This document shows positions 24,191-36,444 of a DNA stretch of 64,000 bases, piece by piece. The DNA is taken from the NCBI GenBank assembly GCA_019614645.1, contig JABWDB010000003.1:20111001-20175000 (forward strand), written 5' to 3'. Under the pieces are notes generated by a model. The model was not told where the DNA came from. It worked only from the letters and a program-made list of their open reading frames with translations, and made no database searches. Each line of letters opens with the position of its first letter. Position 1 is the first letter of the stretch. The position numbers and the translations under genes are program-made. This stretch comes from Stratiolaelaps scimitus. Taxonomy: Eukaryota; Arthropoda; Arachnida; Mesostigmata; Laelapidae.

Positions 24191-26220
24191 ATTCCTCAAC
24201 AGCATTCTGCGGGTTCCATAAAGAGTAGTTTGTATAGTTGTTGTATTGGCCTTTATGTTATAATGCATACGGTGATTCATGTTGAGCGTCGCGGGTTGAC
24301 CTGTTGATGACACAAAGAGTCGTGTGAGTTGAATATTGAAAATTGATTAGCGAACCAATGGAGTGCATAGGTGTAACAGTTAATTGTAAACACACAGTTT
24401 GGAGTACGCTGGCCAGCTAACATTGGCTGCAGAATTTCTCTTGTGATGAAATTCGCATGTTCTTGCCGATTTCGTTCGAGTGATTATTGGGGAATAATCG
24501 AATGAGAGCACATTGCAGTTGATCTGTTGTTCAGATAATTATTCTCACAGTGTTGTCCTTGTGCTTGAGCTCGTTGTTCCAAAGAGCGTCGGCTAACGGT
24601 ATGCACATGGTCGTCTATCCTATGAGATAATGCATTTGAAAATATATAGGACATTAGTCATTTATAATAATAATTTTATAACTACATTTTATTAATTAAA
24701 CTTATTATTATTATTATTAAACAATGAAAAGTATGATGTTATAATTAGGCACAAATGCATTTTATGCTAAACAAGCATATACACCTATATGGATTAAATC
24801 TAAACACTTACTGTAAAGTACTATCCAGAGATTCGGTTGTTCGACGGTAAAATCCGGTGAACGAAACAGCACGCATCGAAGCACACTGCAATCACTGTAC
24901 ACTCGCTTCCGCGAGACTAGTCACTAAAGGAGAGATTGCTCTGAGATTTCGAAGCAAATTAAATTTTTCTTCGGTGTCATGAACAGTTACCATTACAATA
25001 ATAACTTTTTATGTTATATATTATTATTATCTATATATTAATATAGAATTGAAAAATAGAACAGCCAGAACAGAGAAGTGAATCGCAGTTGTTGAGTCAG
25101 AGATCAGAGCACTCGAAGTGATCCGTTCGCCTGCTGAGAATCAAGTGACTTTCGAGTTCGCTGTTCACGATTTTATTAAAGGTGCACACTCTCTTGCGGC
25201 TTGCCTTGTCGCCGCTGCCGTATCATGTATCAGTCTCTACCGCCATCGAGTAGAGAGGCTACAGCATCCGTGTAAAAACAAAGTCGTTGCCGTCGCCGCC
25301 GTCGCCGCCGTCGCCGATAGCTGGGGAGCCGACAGGCAAGCCCTGTGCATGTGTTCACTGTTTGCTTCATGTTAAATCGTCAATTATTCGTGAAAATTCG
25401 TTGGATGAGAACAGAGATCTTTTTGAAAGACGATCTCGTTTCCGTTGTATTATACATGTTCTATATGGCGTCTGCGTGATGATCGCTTAGGCAGTTAAGT
25501 AGAACATCTAATACCGGGGTTAATAGTTCGAACCCCGTGAAGTAATAATACATATATATAGAGTGATTTAGCATGAGTGATTTATTTATTGATTTGTTAA
25601 GTAGTATAATATAATAAGACATGTAGTTAAATTTAAATAAGGAATAGGATCTAATTATATTTTCTTTAATTATATATTACTATTTTTGTTTTCCCATATT
25701 ATTATCATGATGTTAAAATACCACCATTGATCAGTCCAACTTATTATTGCTCTAATATTATTATTCGTTTTTACTTTGAAAACGATCGACTTTGTTATGA
25801 CAACACACTATTGCTTATCTGTTCAGCTTACCCAGACATATCAACTAAGACTATGATACGGCCTGTCAATATCATACATAAGGAATAACAGTAACACGAA
25901 GTTTAATTAATCGAGTTTGTCTAATTAATAGAAAACCTCAGCGAAACAACGATACACAAACACGCACCAAAAGATGCCGCTCGTCGAAGCGAACAATTCT
26001 CCAATTGAACATTGTTAGGAAAGTGTTGAAAAACGACGAAAACAGCGAAATTGTTAGTGGTAGGTTCCTGTTTTTTGCAAATAAAAAAAGCATAACATAC
26101 CATTAACACAACATTAGGCATTCTCTAACACAGCGCCTTCGATAAGCCTCAATCTCCCAAAAGCAGCACATTTTAAACAAAAAGCAAGTATTCTAATGAA
26201 ATGAAAAGTAGTGAAAAATT
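24191..26220. other. intergenic DNA, no gene recognised
   Basis: Very AT-rich blocks with TTA/ATT repeats lie near 24660-24720, 25010-25045 and 25550-25700. A short (GCC/GTC)n run lies at about 25285-25318 within a CpG-rich patch. A tRNA-like relic is noted separately. Confidence 0.5.
25485..25541 (+). other. tRNA-like relic
   Basis: The stretch GGCAGTTAAGTAGAACATC resembles a tRNA D-arm. It is followed by a stem CGGGGTT/AACCCCG enclosing AATAGTTCG, like a T-arm. There is no acceptor stem or anticodon arm of normal size, so it is not a functional tRNA gene; a SINE head or tRNA pseudogene is likely. Confidence 0.3.
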
Positions 26221-26466
26221 GACCCCCTCGGGGGTCTTTCGGCCCCCGAAAACGTTTTCTCGAAAACGGCTAACTTTAGGTATAGGAACACCTAAACGCA
26301 AGAAAACCACCCCTTACATAAACAGCATGTTATGCATTTTTTTTTTGAAAATCTCCGAAAATATCAACCTTCGATATAGGAATATCTATTTGAAAGTTGT
26401 TCAGCTCATCGAAATACATCGGAAAAACGTCGGATAACCACCCCTTACATAGAACGCCATGTTAAA
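26221..26466. repeat. chain of perfect stem-loops in a degenerate tandem duplication
   Basis: From 26221 a run of exact stems follows: GACCCCC/GGGGGTC (loop TC), TTTCGG/CCGAAA (loop CCC), GAAAAC/GTTTTC with no loop, GTTTTC/GAAAAC (loop TC), and TTTAGGT/ACCTAAA (loop ATAGGAAC, 26275-26296). Some stems exclude each other; for example CGGGGG can pair with CCCCCG instead. A second, looser unit follows with GATAT/ATATC around AGGA. ACCACCCCTTACATA occurs at 26306-26320 and again at 26437-26451, a spacing of 131 bp, each followed by a variant of GCATGTTA. No coding frame fits. It could be a satellite unit, the end of a mobile element or a structured RNA. Confidence 0.7.
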
Positions 26467-29400
26467 AAAGATATCGAAACATGCAAAAAAAAAGTGGAAG
26501 ATACCGAAATTACTTCGATTTAGCTTGCCAAAAGCCAATTTTCAACTGTACAACCTCCGTTCGTTCGTTCGATGATAATAGAAGAGCACCTCAGGGGGTT
26601 GCGCAGTCTCCACGCGCCCGGAGTCACGTGTAGATGGATTGCCGTTCTGAGTTCTTACAGATGATTTAAAAGTTACGCTTGCTTCCTCGTGTGCGTCGAC
26701 CTCAAATTTCCAGAAGCGTTGGAAAGCGTTGAAAATTTCCAAAGCGCTACCGGCAACTTTGGAAAATCTAATAAATTAGTTTCTTATTGTATCACGTAGA
26801 ATAGTACTGGTGGTGGTTGCACATCTGTACAGTAGTGTATTATACCTTGCTAACCTTACGCGTGTTTGTCGTCGCTGGATAGATGGTGGTTTGGCAGGAG
26901 AAAGCCGTCCACACTTTGTTGGCCCGATTGGGCAGCGTAGAACAACAACTAAGCTGTCGAATTCCACCGATTGCTCCCGATGTCGGCGAGCAGAAGTTCA
27001 CGACTACAGAGATGAAATCATGCGGTGCCGTCTCTTGCGGCTTCAACATGAGCACAATTGAGCAAAGTTTTTCGGGACGGCGAGAGCCGGTGGTACTTTA
27101 CAGCAGCACGAGCACCGACATGAACAACTCGTCGTCATGTGGCTCAAGGTCAGACACAATAATTCGGTACATTGACTGATTTATTCGATCACGTCAAGGA
27201 GGTACATATGAACGAATACCATCGTTTTGATATCAGGGTTAAGATGAATGAGAAAATTGAACACAAGTGGCGAATTACCTTCGAGGATTTTGCTCCCAAT
27301 CGGCAGCTTTCCAGAGTCGCAATCGAAATAGTGCTAACTTACCATAACTGTTCAGAACACTTTTATAGCAGGTAGCATCGCGTAAATTTCTTGTGGCGCT
27401 TAGATCATTGGCGAATGCAACCCTCTGAAATTTTGTTATACATCTTTTTAAATTTACAATCCACCACAGTACCGCTGTTTGCGATGGGGGTTTTTACTAT
27501 TATAGAACATAGCTGAGTAATCTTCACTACATTTTGCGTAACAAATGCCTACCAAAATGAGAAAACCCATCTATAACTTGCTGTTGAGGGCATAGTTTTA
27601 CGAATATATTCTGTTATCTCGATTCATTGATGATCATTGTATAATGCTTCATTGTTCTCAGCTTACGTTCCCATGAGTATGTTATTATAGTTGTGGCGAT
27701 TTATACCTACAAATGCTCCTTTTATTAAAAAAAAAAGCAAGTTTACAGCCGTACCTACTTTACAATCCAATCATCGATTTATCTTTCTATATTTACCTAC
27801 ACAATCGGCCAAGGCGCTGCGAGGCGTTGCCGACCTTCTTAAAGTTACGGGTCAACTTGCTACTTATAAGGCAAGCGAAGCCCACTCAGCGGTGTGCACG
27901 ACCTCGGTCGTCGATCACCTTCATTACACGTGTGCCTAGTTGTACGACACCCAAAATAACACCCGGGACGCGCCTTCAGTGAGTGTTATCACGCGTTTTG
28001 ACTACTACCTTCTTAGTTTAGCCACGATGTAAGTTTCATCAAGGCGCTCAAAGAAATAGAAGAGTCGACCTCAGCGGGAACACTTCGTTAGGATGTCATC
28101 ATCAGTCCTTGAACCTCCCTTCGGCGGCCTATAAGCCCGGATGCACTGACGCAGTAACTCTATCAATGAAACCCAGGCCTCTTAGCCTGTCGCAAGGGTT
28201 CTTGCTTATGCGTAGCTTCCCTCAACTCCGTCAAAGTAGCATTTCCTCAACTAACGAATGAGTCACTTGAGTATCAACATCACAAAAAGGAGTTGACACA
28301 GACACTCAAAGAAGAAGACAAAAATCCGACACGGGCGTGGGCGATACCACATAGTCTCAGTTTATTAGATTCCTAAAAGGTTTTTGAAGTTGAAGGTTGT
28401 GGCATCAGTTCTCACCTCTCTAAGCTATTCACTTGCTGGCAGCTGGCTTCTTGCTCTGCTGTAGGGGTCAGTCGACGAGTGGACGACTCCCTCCTGGCTG
28501 GGTCGGACACTGGCGTAGTGTATACATATACGGGCTTCGACAGCCACTCGAGTGAAATGCAGATGGGACATTTTCCCGAATTTCGTTCCGCTCTTGATAA
28601 TTTAACCTTATGATTCCAGTGGACGGATCCAAACAACCATATGCCACTGCGCATGAGGATCCCGAGATTAAGGGATATCGTTGCACAGAGCCAGATACTG
28701 GTGGGAAGTTTTCTCCGTTCGCCAAGGATCGGCGGCGACCAAGCTATCGGTCCGGATAAACCTATTTGCATGGCTTCTATGCTAACGAACGACTGCATCT
28801 CGGCCAGCGAAATACAGGCGCCCGAAGGCCAGCCTCTCCCATCCGCGAGAATTTCATCAAGAAAATATTTAGTTGCCATTTCAGTGGCGTCGTTACAATA
28901 GCAAGCGAGGAATTTTCGTACGATGAAGGTAAATTACAAAATACCATGCACCAGGTCAACACATGTTTTGCCCCGACATAGCTTTCCAATAAGGACTCAA
29001 CCTTTATAACAATAACAAGAGCAGCTGTCTCGATTTCGATAACACAATAGATCCTTCTTTCCGTCAAGACGGGCTCAACATTACAATAAACCGTCAGCCG
29101 TTGGGATGGGTCCCTTGTTAGCGGCACCACGTAGACGTCTATACACGCGAGGGACTTACGCGTTAATATAATAGCTTACTTGCCCTTTTGAACATGTGAC
29201 CGTCAATAAGCTGGGTGAGGTTTTCCCTACGACATTTTCATGGTCCAACTTCTAGTTGACCTAATCAGCTTGAAAATCTGCTCGACACGCGTCATCAATC
29301 GGAGAGATTCCAACTGACCTTCGTCTCTCCATTCGCCTTAATGAGCGTAGCGACTTCCACCACTCGTTCCTAACTACTGCCTGAGCTTGTATCAGAAACT

Positions 29401-29648
29401 CACAGCGAGAGAGAGAGAGAGAGGCGTCTGCCAGTGGCTTAAACTCCCAGAGTTGCTTCTCCCACTGCAGAGGCTGGTCGGGGTTCGATTTTTCAGACGT
29501 CAGATCCATTCGACGATACGCGTACTCTCTTTGTCGACTAAGGTATTTCTTAACCGAGAATCTAGACCCGAATATAACCAGCGAATGGAGGCATTGCACG
29601 AAATTGTACGGAACGTGGGTCTAGTTCATTATCAATATACACACGAAG

Positions 29649-29651
<3 letters not shown>

Positions 29652-29692
<41 letters not shown>
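29652..29692. repeat. (TA)n microsatellite, longest in the window
   Basis: About 20 uninterrupted TA units. Confidence 0.95.
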
Positions 29693-29695
<3 letters not shown>

Positions 29696-30627
29696 TCTAT
29701 AATATCAGTAGCCTGTCAGATATAGAATAAAATCATTTTCATGGATTGAATGGTTAGAGATGTCTTCTAAGCTGTACGTGAGACCAAAGAGAGGTTAAAA
29801 TTATATCAGTAAATTCCGAGTGTTACTAACATATTTATTATAAATACATCTCAAATGTGCTAGAAATAATACACGAATGCAGTCTTTCGCTATACTGTAA
29901 TTTTGACTTGAAAAAAAAAATGTAGAGCTTTAGCTTAGTGAAGATTTACACGATTGCACCGATTGAAGCTTTAGTGAACGCCTGAGAGCTTCGTACGCAG
30001 ACAGATCGTAGAGTTCGAGAGGGGCCGTCAAGTTGTTGGAATTATTACCGCCTTGTACGTAGAAATAACTTCTACTGCCGTCGTTGGCGGCCGCTCCCCC
30101 TAAGCAGCAGAGCCCCTTCTTCCATCGGACATATCTCGGGACTTATCCCGTCTATGGCATTCGTACGAGAAACTTCAATGGCAGAGAAACTCTACACTAC
30201 TACTACTACATGGATGTGTAATAGCAGTCCGAGGCTTGCGTCACCATCCCTCAGAGCTGGGTGGGAAAATCCAGCATCCACAAACGTATACAATGTTAGA
30301 GATCAGTGAATGTGTACAATTGCGGCTATTTTTACTCGTAAAGCTCACTGCCCAGCTTAGGCCAACCCACAACGACAACTTAACGATATTTTAACCCATT
30401 ATTATTATTGCTAATATTATTGTGATTATTATTAGGGTGTCTACAATACACTAGTTTATATATGGTCACCCAATCTGTCTATCGTACGACAGGACTCGAA
30501 TGGCTACGCGCTCATTGTTCAGCTACCAGGCAACTCACCAAGTCCATTGGCTAAGTTCACTGATCCAGCTTCTGTCACGCTCTTTGCCTCAACGGCACAC
30601 TCGCAACCCGAAACCGCAATCGAGTAG

Positions 30628-30651
<24 letters not shown>
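30628..30651. repeat. (TA)n microsatellite
   Basis: About 12 TA units, followed by TGTATATATG. Confidence 0.95.
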
Positions 30652-30659
<8 letters not shown>

Positions 30660-31035
30660 GATTGGCTATTTCCGGCTCACTCGTAGACAGTGCGGGTTCC
30701 ACGCCGACAATTTCCTTATTTAATATTATATCATCAGCATTAGTGTTATAATTTTAATATTCAGGACAGATTCATTCGAATTTATAATTTACCTTAAAAT
30801 TAATTTTAAATTTCGTCTAAATCCCTAACAAAATTAAATAATATTTAATTAATTCGTGTCCTGATACAGGGCATTGTGTGAAATGAATGAAATTATTATT
30901 ATTACTATTGTACTTATTATTGGTGAAATATTTTGCTCCTCACAGTTATCCGGCTAGCCATCAAGGCATTATTCAGCTATTGAATCAACGTCTTCTTATA
31001 TATTCAAGGCATCATATTGGTAAGTGGCATTCCTA

Positions 31036-31135
31036 CAGGTCCTCATAGTAATACCTAAAAGGTTAAGAGCTGAGGCCTGTCAGATAGGAAAACAGCTGAA
31101 AGTCAGCTCGAAAAAAAAAAAAAAAAAAAAAAAAA
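31036..31135 (+). repeat. short hairpin retroposon with poly(A) and 14-bp duplication
   Basis: The body runs from CAGGTCCTCATAGTAATACC to AGTCAGCTCG and is followed by a run of 27 A (31111-31137), the last two of which also belong to the right-hand duplication. The whole is flanked by AAGTGGCATTCCTA at 31022-31035 and again at 31136-31149. Exact duplications plus an A-tail are the mark of insertion by a LINE machinery acting on a polyadenylated or A-ended RNA. The body is only about 75 nt and can fold: (G)ACAGG-CCTCA pairs with TGAGG-CCTGT(C) around ACCTAAAAGGT, and AGCTGA pairs with TCAGCT in less diverged copies. I see no tRNA A or B box. Confidence 0.85.
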
Positions 31136-31227
31136 AAGTGGCATTCCTAAATGTTATTATACATTTTCGTCAAGTGAATAAGTATTCTGTTCACACCTGT
31201 CCTTCCGCAATAAACAGGTGGATATTA

Positions 31228-31416
31228 ATTAAATTTTCCAGGCTCACAGCCAACATTTAACGTTCACGGTACAACTGCTTTCGGCATTGCTTCATAAGAC
31301 GGACAACCCCTTTAAACGCAGATGTGCAACGCGGGGGAGCGAACCCGTGCACCTACGTCAGTCTCCTCTCATTTGCAAGGCGCACACGAATGCACCACCA
31401 GGCCACCAAACGGCTC
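31228..31416 (-). repeat. tRNA-derived SINE, complete copy with 11-bp duplication
   Basis: GGTGGATATTA flanks the element at 31217-31227 and 31417-31427, leaving a body of 189 bp. Read on the minus strand, the head has an RNA polymerase III A box (TGGCCTGGTGG) and B box (GGGTTCGCTCCCC), so it derives from a tRNA gene. The other half, shared by five copies in the window, includes GTCCGTCTTATGAAGCAATG and GTACCGTGAACGTT and ends near GCCTGGAAAATTTAATT. Confidence 0.85.
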
Positions 31417-31914
31417 GGTGGATATTACTATACTGTATTTGCCTGACCGTATCGGGAGGATGTACGGCTATAGATCGTGTATGGTATCACTCTTATTGTT
31501 CTACGCTTCTTGAAATCCCCTGTTCGAGCTGTCCGAAGACATCTAATTAGCAGGGATTTGGAAGGTTGAGGCATTAACAGAAATTACGTGGTTACTGTCA
31601 CTTCGCGTCGATGTCGAGGAGACTTACGATTCAAAGCCGCCTCCAGTACAATGTGTAGGTAATTCGGCCGGTCGCCGCTAGTGAGTAAACATTCCTTCTG
31701 AGCAGTCCGCTTGAGCCAAGCTCCAGAAGCTAGGAGACCGAGAGGTTTTTTCATACAACAATTCTTGCCCCTACGGTTTTGCATTCGCATTACGCGTCAG
31801 GCAGTCACATGTTATATTCTTGATTGGATTAAAGAGAAGTTTATTGCTTAAAGCTCGGGGTACTTGCAGCTGCACCGTAACCTGGCGCTCGTCTCATTTT
31901 TTTTGAAAAAATCC

Positions 31915-32730
31915 TTGATTATTGAAACATAGATCCAAGATTGAGCTTCGCTCGTGAGCAAATTTCGCCTACAGAGGTGTGGCAACGTGTGCTCTTTTTT
32001 CCGATCAAAAGAGATTCAATCTTGGTGGTCCTGATGGACATTCTTATTATTTCCACGACATTACGAAGGAAAATAAACTCCTGAGTCGACGACAGGCGGG
32101 AAGTGCCGGTGTGATGTTTTGAGCCGGTATTGCCTGCAACCAGAGGACCGATTTGGCCTTCGTAGACGGGCGAATGGAGGGTCGTGCCAACGTTTCTATG
32201 TTGGAGGATCAACTTAGGAATCACGCCGAGAAGATCTGTGCTGAGAGATCCATCTTCCAGCAGGATAACGCCGCAGTTCATACGGCGAAGATCGCCAAGA
32301 AGTTCTTCGAAACTCAAGACATACAGTTAGTGAGCTGGCCCGCAAGCTCTCCAGACTTGAACATTATAGAAAACCAGTGGTGTGTCTTATCTAGGCTATT
32401 TTTGAAGGTGAAGCAGTATCAAACGCTGCATGAGCTAAAACAAGCTTTGGTAGCCGAATGGCATGTTCTTGATCAAAAGCTCATACGCAAATTTTGTGAA
32501 TCTATGCCTAGTCGATTAATTTCTGTTCCGGAGAGCGGTGGCGGCCCAACAAAGTACTAAATTTGTAAAAAAAATTGTAAGTGAACGATATTAGAACTCA
32601 GCTGTGTTCGACAAACACTAAGTGGGCTATCATATTGACGCACCCTCAAGACGACAATTTCCGATATTAAATGCCCACATCTGAGCTAGATAGCCAAATA
32701 CTCGTGCAATGTTCTTGAAATGTGATATAT
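31915..32730 (+). mobile_element. Tc1-type transposon, copy 2, 5'-truncated
   Basis: Homology to copy 1 (minus strand, 21.9-23.2 kb) begins near 31915 and runs through the transposase and 3' flank to the block ending TTCTTGAAATGTGATAT near 32728. The DNA-binding domain is missing. The sequence CAGTGCTACTTTCTTCC at about 32755 resembles a Tc1-type end, but no matching left end was found. Confidence 0.75.
31960..32560 (+). pseudogene. Tc1 transposase, catalytic part
   Basis: The plus strand shows the full DD34E triad. The first Asp is in FSDQKRFNLGGPDG (about 32000-32040). The second is in FQQDNAAVHTAK and the third residue, Glu, is in SSPDLNIIENQW, with 34 residues between the last two. Two in-frame stops break the first part (one in GVMF*AGI). 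From 32153 to 32560 it reads 135 codons without a stop and ends PESGGGPTKY. The normal protein is about 340 residues; the N-terminal helix-turn-helix is gone. It retains the residues that copy 1 has lost. Confidence 0.8.
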
Positions 32731-34675
32731 CTGAATGAATGAAAGCGAAACTGCAGTGCTACTTTCTTCCAGATCGAGAAAAAAAAATCAGAAACATGGG
32801 TTTCACACTATGTTTTCAAACTATATTTTCAAACACTATTTTTTTGACGCGGTGTGTACATGTCATAGGTTGCCCAACCAGCCGTGCTGGTTCTCACTTC
32901 ATTGCTTTTCCACCAGCGAAAGTGAACTCGTAGAAACGATGAAGAAATCTGAGTGAGTTTATTAGGGAGCCAACGGCAACCTACTGGCAACGGACATGTG
33001 CTCGGACGAACTGCCAAGACAAATGGTTACGACTGTCGAATACTTCTACATTTATTTTAATTTCGTCTAGGTGAACTTACCTAGTCAAGCTAAACGAACG
33101 CATATTAAACGTGATGTATTTGCTAAACTTTAAACACAATGTGAAACTTAGCGCGAGTGAGAAAGCGACACTAAAGTTGTTCCTTGCTTCGTACCGCCCC
33201 TTGAAGGCGGCTAAGTTTAGCTTGTTTAGGTTCAGGAAGGGCTTTGTTCACTGCTCTGGCAAAAGTTGCTATCCAGGAACGGGGTATCGTAGTCATCCGG
33301 TAAAGGCAATTACTTATTACGGTGAGCGTTACAAGGGGTAGGGCTTAGTCAGAGAGAAAGGAATCAAAGAAAGATCGATTTTGCCTGCATTGAACATCCA
33401 TTCCCTGGGTGAGACCTCCCTTCGGGAATAGCTGAGATATCCACAGGTCTGCCTCGTTGTAGCGTCCTGCGGACAGAGAACAAGTAACGTTCGTACTGAT
33501 TTCAAGTGATGTTTTGAGCATCGTCTGACGCCTAGCCGAAATCGATGCTGGCTCAGTTCTTGCCAGAGAAATATGATTACATCGACGTGGAACATCCGCT
33601 TTCATATTAACGCCCCAAGTTTTAGCACATACAGACTAGAAAGTACAATATAGAACTAAATGCACATTGTCTTTCGCCTACCTCTGACGAGTTGAGCGAC
33701 GGGAAATACTTGTTCTATGTTACTCATTGCGAGATACGAAATTTGGTAACTGCCGTAGGCTACAATTCGGGTTCTTGAATAAGTTATATTTCGCGATTTT
33801 CTTTGGCGTCGGACTAACCAAATGGTTTCATGGAGTCGTCGGCTGTACAAGCAGTTGGCTGACAACGCATTGAGAACCGAAAGAAGAGCGTCTATTGGGT
33901 AGAACGCCCTCGAGAAAAAGGTGATTGAAACTCGATAAAAGCAACAGGTACTTGGCCTATAGAAGAAGACATTGTGGATGCTGTTAGGGTCGAATACGCT
34001 GCCGTTGTGCTTGCGAAGCAGTCATATCAGCCGTGGAAGGTAATGAGTCACTAGGTTATCCTAGCCTTTACTATAGGAAGATAACGATGTTTTTGAAAAG
34101 AGCTGTACCCGTGTCCTTCTCGAGCAATGAGCAGCTTGTTCTCTTCACTTCTGTTTCTCCTTCAACCAACGCTACAATTTGATTACATGCTGCGTTGTCA
34201 CAAGCGAGCTAAGGCCAAAGGCGTTTTCTGTGCTTCATTCGGAGGTGAAATCCGCGCCTAACTTTTCCGCGATACCTCCACAGCACCCTCTAGCCCATTC
34301 AATCACTTTGCAGCAACTATTCAACGGGGTCAATCGTATAATATTGGCAAAGTGTACGTGAGCGCTGCTTGATCAGTCGCTCTCAAAAAAATGCAATTTC
34401 AGACACACACACACACGTACGTGCCAGCGAAATCGCACGGCGAGGTAAATGAAGGTTGGTTAAACAAACAAATGGATAGCTGACTCAGCCCTGTACCGCA
34501 TCGTGGGCGTTGTTTGGGGTTGAAACTTAGGGCTTGTCTCGGGTGTCACCGGTGCTGTCGCCTGCGGTTTTCGACGCCTCCGCATACTGCGACACTGCAA
34601 ACACACAATACAGCTGTCAGAGGCCTGCTTGAGCGATTTCGCCAGCGGCCATCGTTAGGTCGTTAGGGGGTCGTT

Positions 34676-34740
34676 AGGTAAAGGGGACTTAGCTCGTCTG
34701 GTGAGACGGGGAGCTCGGCGGGTGACCCCCGTTCAATTGA
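34676..34740 (+). other. tRNA-like relic
   Basis: GGGGACTTAGCTCGTCTGGTG resembles the first bases and A box of a tRNA. CCCCGTTCAATTGAT, 45 bases on, is a poor B box. No complete cloverleaf forms, so this is at best the head of an old SINE. Confidence 0.3.
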
Positions 34741-35048
34741 TGCATTGGATAGGCATTCACCTGCCACTCTTGTCGACTTGTCGTAATATACTATCAAATG
34801 AAGATCCGGCCCGGTAAACAGGGAAGCTTAAATTGGCCGCGAGTTCAGTGGGCAGGTATGGCACCGCATAAGGCCGACAGTAGGACGGCAATACCTTAGT
34901 CGTGAGGCTTGCTGTGCATGAGCAATCTCCATTCGTGAGATCTCAATCGATACAATAACAAGCACACATTCGTAAATCGCGTATGCATTCGCCCCGCCGC
35001 AGTAGACGTCCGCAACAAGAGCAACAACCACTGTGTGATTTTACCATG

Positions 35049-35105
35049 TAGCTGTATCTATCTGCGTGTCTATAATATATAGACACACACACATAGATAC
35101 AGCTA
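35049..35105. other. long imperfect hairpin
   Basis: The left arm 35049-35074 and right arm 35078-35105 pair over about 26 bp with a 3-nt loop and a small bulge. Both arms start with TAGCTGTATCTAT read inward. No flanking duplication is seen. It could be a small inverted-repeat element or a hairpin RNA. Confidence 0.8.
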
Positions 35106-36444
35106 GATGGCAGTTGTTGTTGTTGTGGACTCCTACTGCGACGGAACGAATACATACGCGATTTCGCGGGGGAGGTGAGCACAAGAAGGGGAGTGTGTTT
35201 TTATGAGCTCGCCGGAAGCCAGCGCGTTGGAGCGGTGATGTTCTACGTTAACGCCGCTTTCCACGATATACCGGAGGGAGTTGAGGAAAACCTCTGCTCC
35301 ATATTCACACTCGTGTATCCAGGTTGAGGGCTGATGCATCGTCGCTCAGGGGTCGGGTAGAATATGCAATGGGCTACAATGCGACTGCCGTTGCAGCCTG
35401 CTAATAGCGCAAACTGGTTGCGGTATCGTGCTATGCTCGGCCTACGACGTAAGGACCCCCTTGCTAAATGCTGAACGAGAAAAGGCAACGCACTGGATCC
35501 CGAATAACACGTCCGTATGAGATACAGCGGTCGGCCACACCGTCGTAGATTGGCAGAATAGTAGCAGTAGTCAATCTTCATCTCACGTCGAATACAAAAA
35601 CTCGGAACAGTTAAATACACCCACAGCGGTCAGTACATATCTGTCTAGGTAGATAGATAGATGATGGTAGATAGATTGGCGGTTAGGTAGATGATTCATT
35701 CATGCTCATATGAATCAAGAATTCAATCTCAATGTTTCATAGATGTAGAGCGCCTGCCTCATTAGCTACAGTGGAATCGTGTGACAAATAGTACCGTTGG
35801 TGGTTAAATTCACCCCGTTGTGTATGAACCTTGACAATAGTGTACGATCAAAGAGAGACTTGAGTAAGTGGATGTAGTTGAAGGCTGCCACCTGTAGGAC
35901 GGCGGCATTAACACGCGCATCTGTACGTGAACCTCACAGATTTGTGTCGTATCATACTGTGCTACACAGAGGATAAGTCATTGTACCTGGAAAACTGCTG
36001 ATGAAACGAATCATAACTGAAGTCGTCATCTAGTGATGCCATTATTAACTATGATCACCCTGTTGAGGCTTTGCTAGACATTTCAACACGAGATATCGTC
36101 AGCTCAGCCTGAACAAGTGCGAGTTATTTTTCACTTTTAAGCGAACACATTAACGCACACGCATTCTATTTCATTGTCGTTATTGTCGAACGGTTCGATT
36201 ATAGGCAAATATTATCCATTTACTAATTTCTAAATATACTTCAATTCTGTGAATTATTATATTATTGTGCAAACAATCTTTGGAAACACTCGTTGAATAT
36301 TCGTATTCCACGACAGAGTGTAGCTCCTTTGTGCCTCGCGACAATACAGTGCTAATGAAAAAATTGCAGCGGGTATGTGCAGTACGTGTGCTATTGTCTG
36401 GTCTCGTGTTGAATGAACAGAAACAATATTGTGTTGAACAGAGA

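Larger units (their letters stand above)
26467..31021. other. intergenic DNA, no gene recognised
   Basis: Contains several medium open frames (26883-27179 plus, 28412-28879 minus, 29261-29599 minus), none with a motif I know. The 155-codon frame at 28412-28879 is the longest; its opposite strand is also open over much of the same region. A GTAAGT donor-like site occurs near 28029 without a supporting exon. (TA)n arrays are listed separately. Confidence 0.4.
32731..36444. other. intergenic DNA, no gene recognised
   Basis: Open frames at 33345-33605 and 35243-35620 (minus) have no recognisable domain and no supporting splice pattern. An (AC)n run lies near 34403, and short GATA-type repeats lie near 35650-35690. 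Confidence 0.4.

Noticed and set aside
26221..26300. Stem-loop chain as a transcription terminator or riboswitch
   Set aside because: The window is eukaryotic with no gene reading into it; bacterial-type terminators do not apply.
28412..28879. 155-codon minus-strand open frame
   Set aside because: No motif, no splice signals that fit, and much of the opposite strand is also open. In 64 kb one or two frames of this length are expected by chance.
35243..35620. 125-codon minus-strand open frame
   Set aside because: No domain, no Kozak or splice context that stands out, and an overlapping frame on the same strand.
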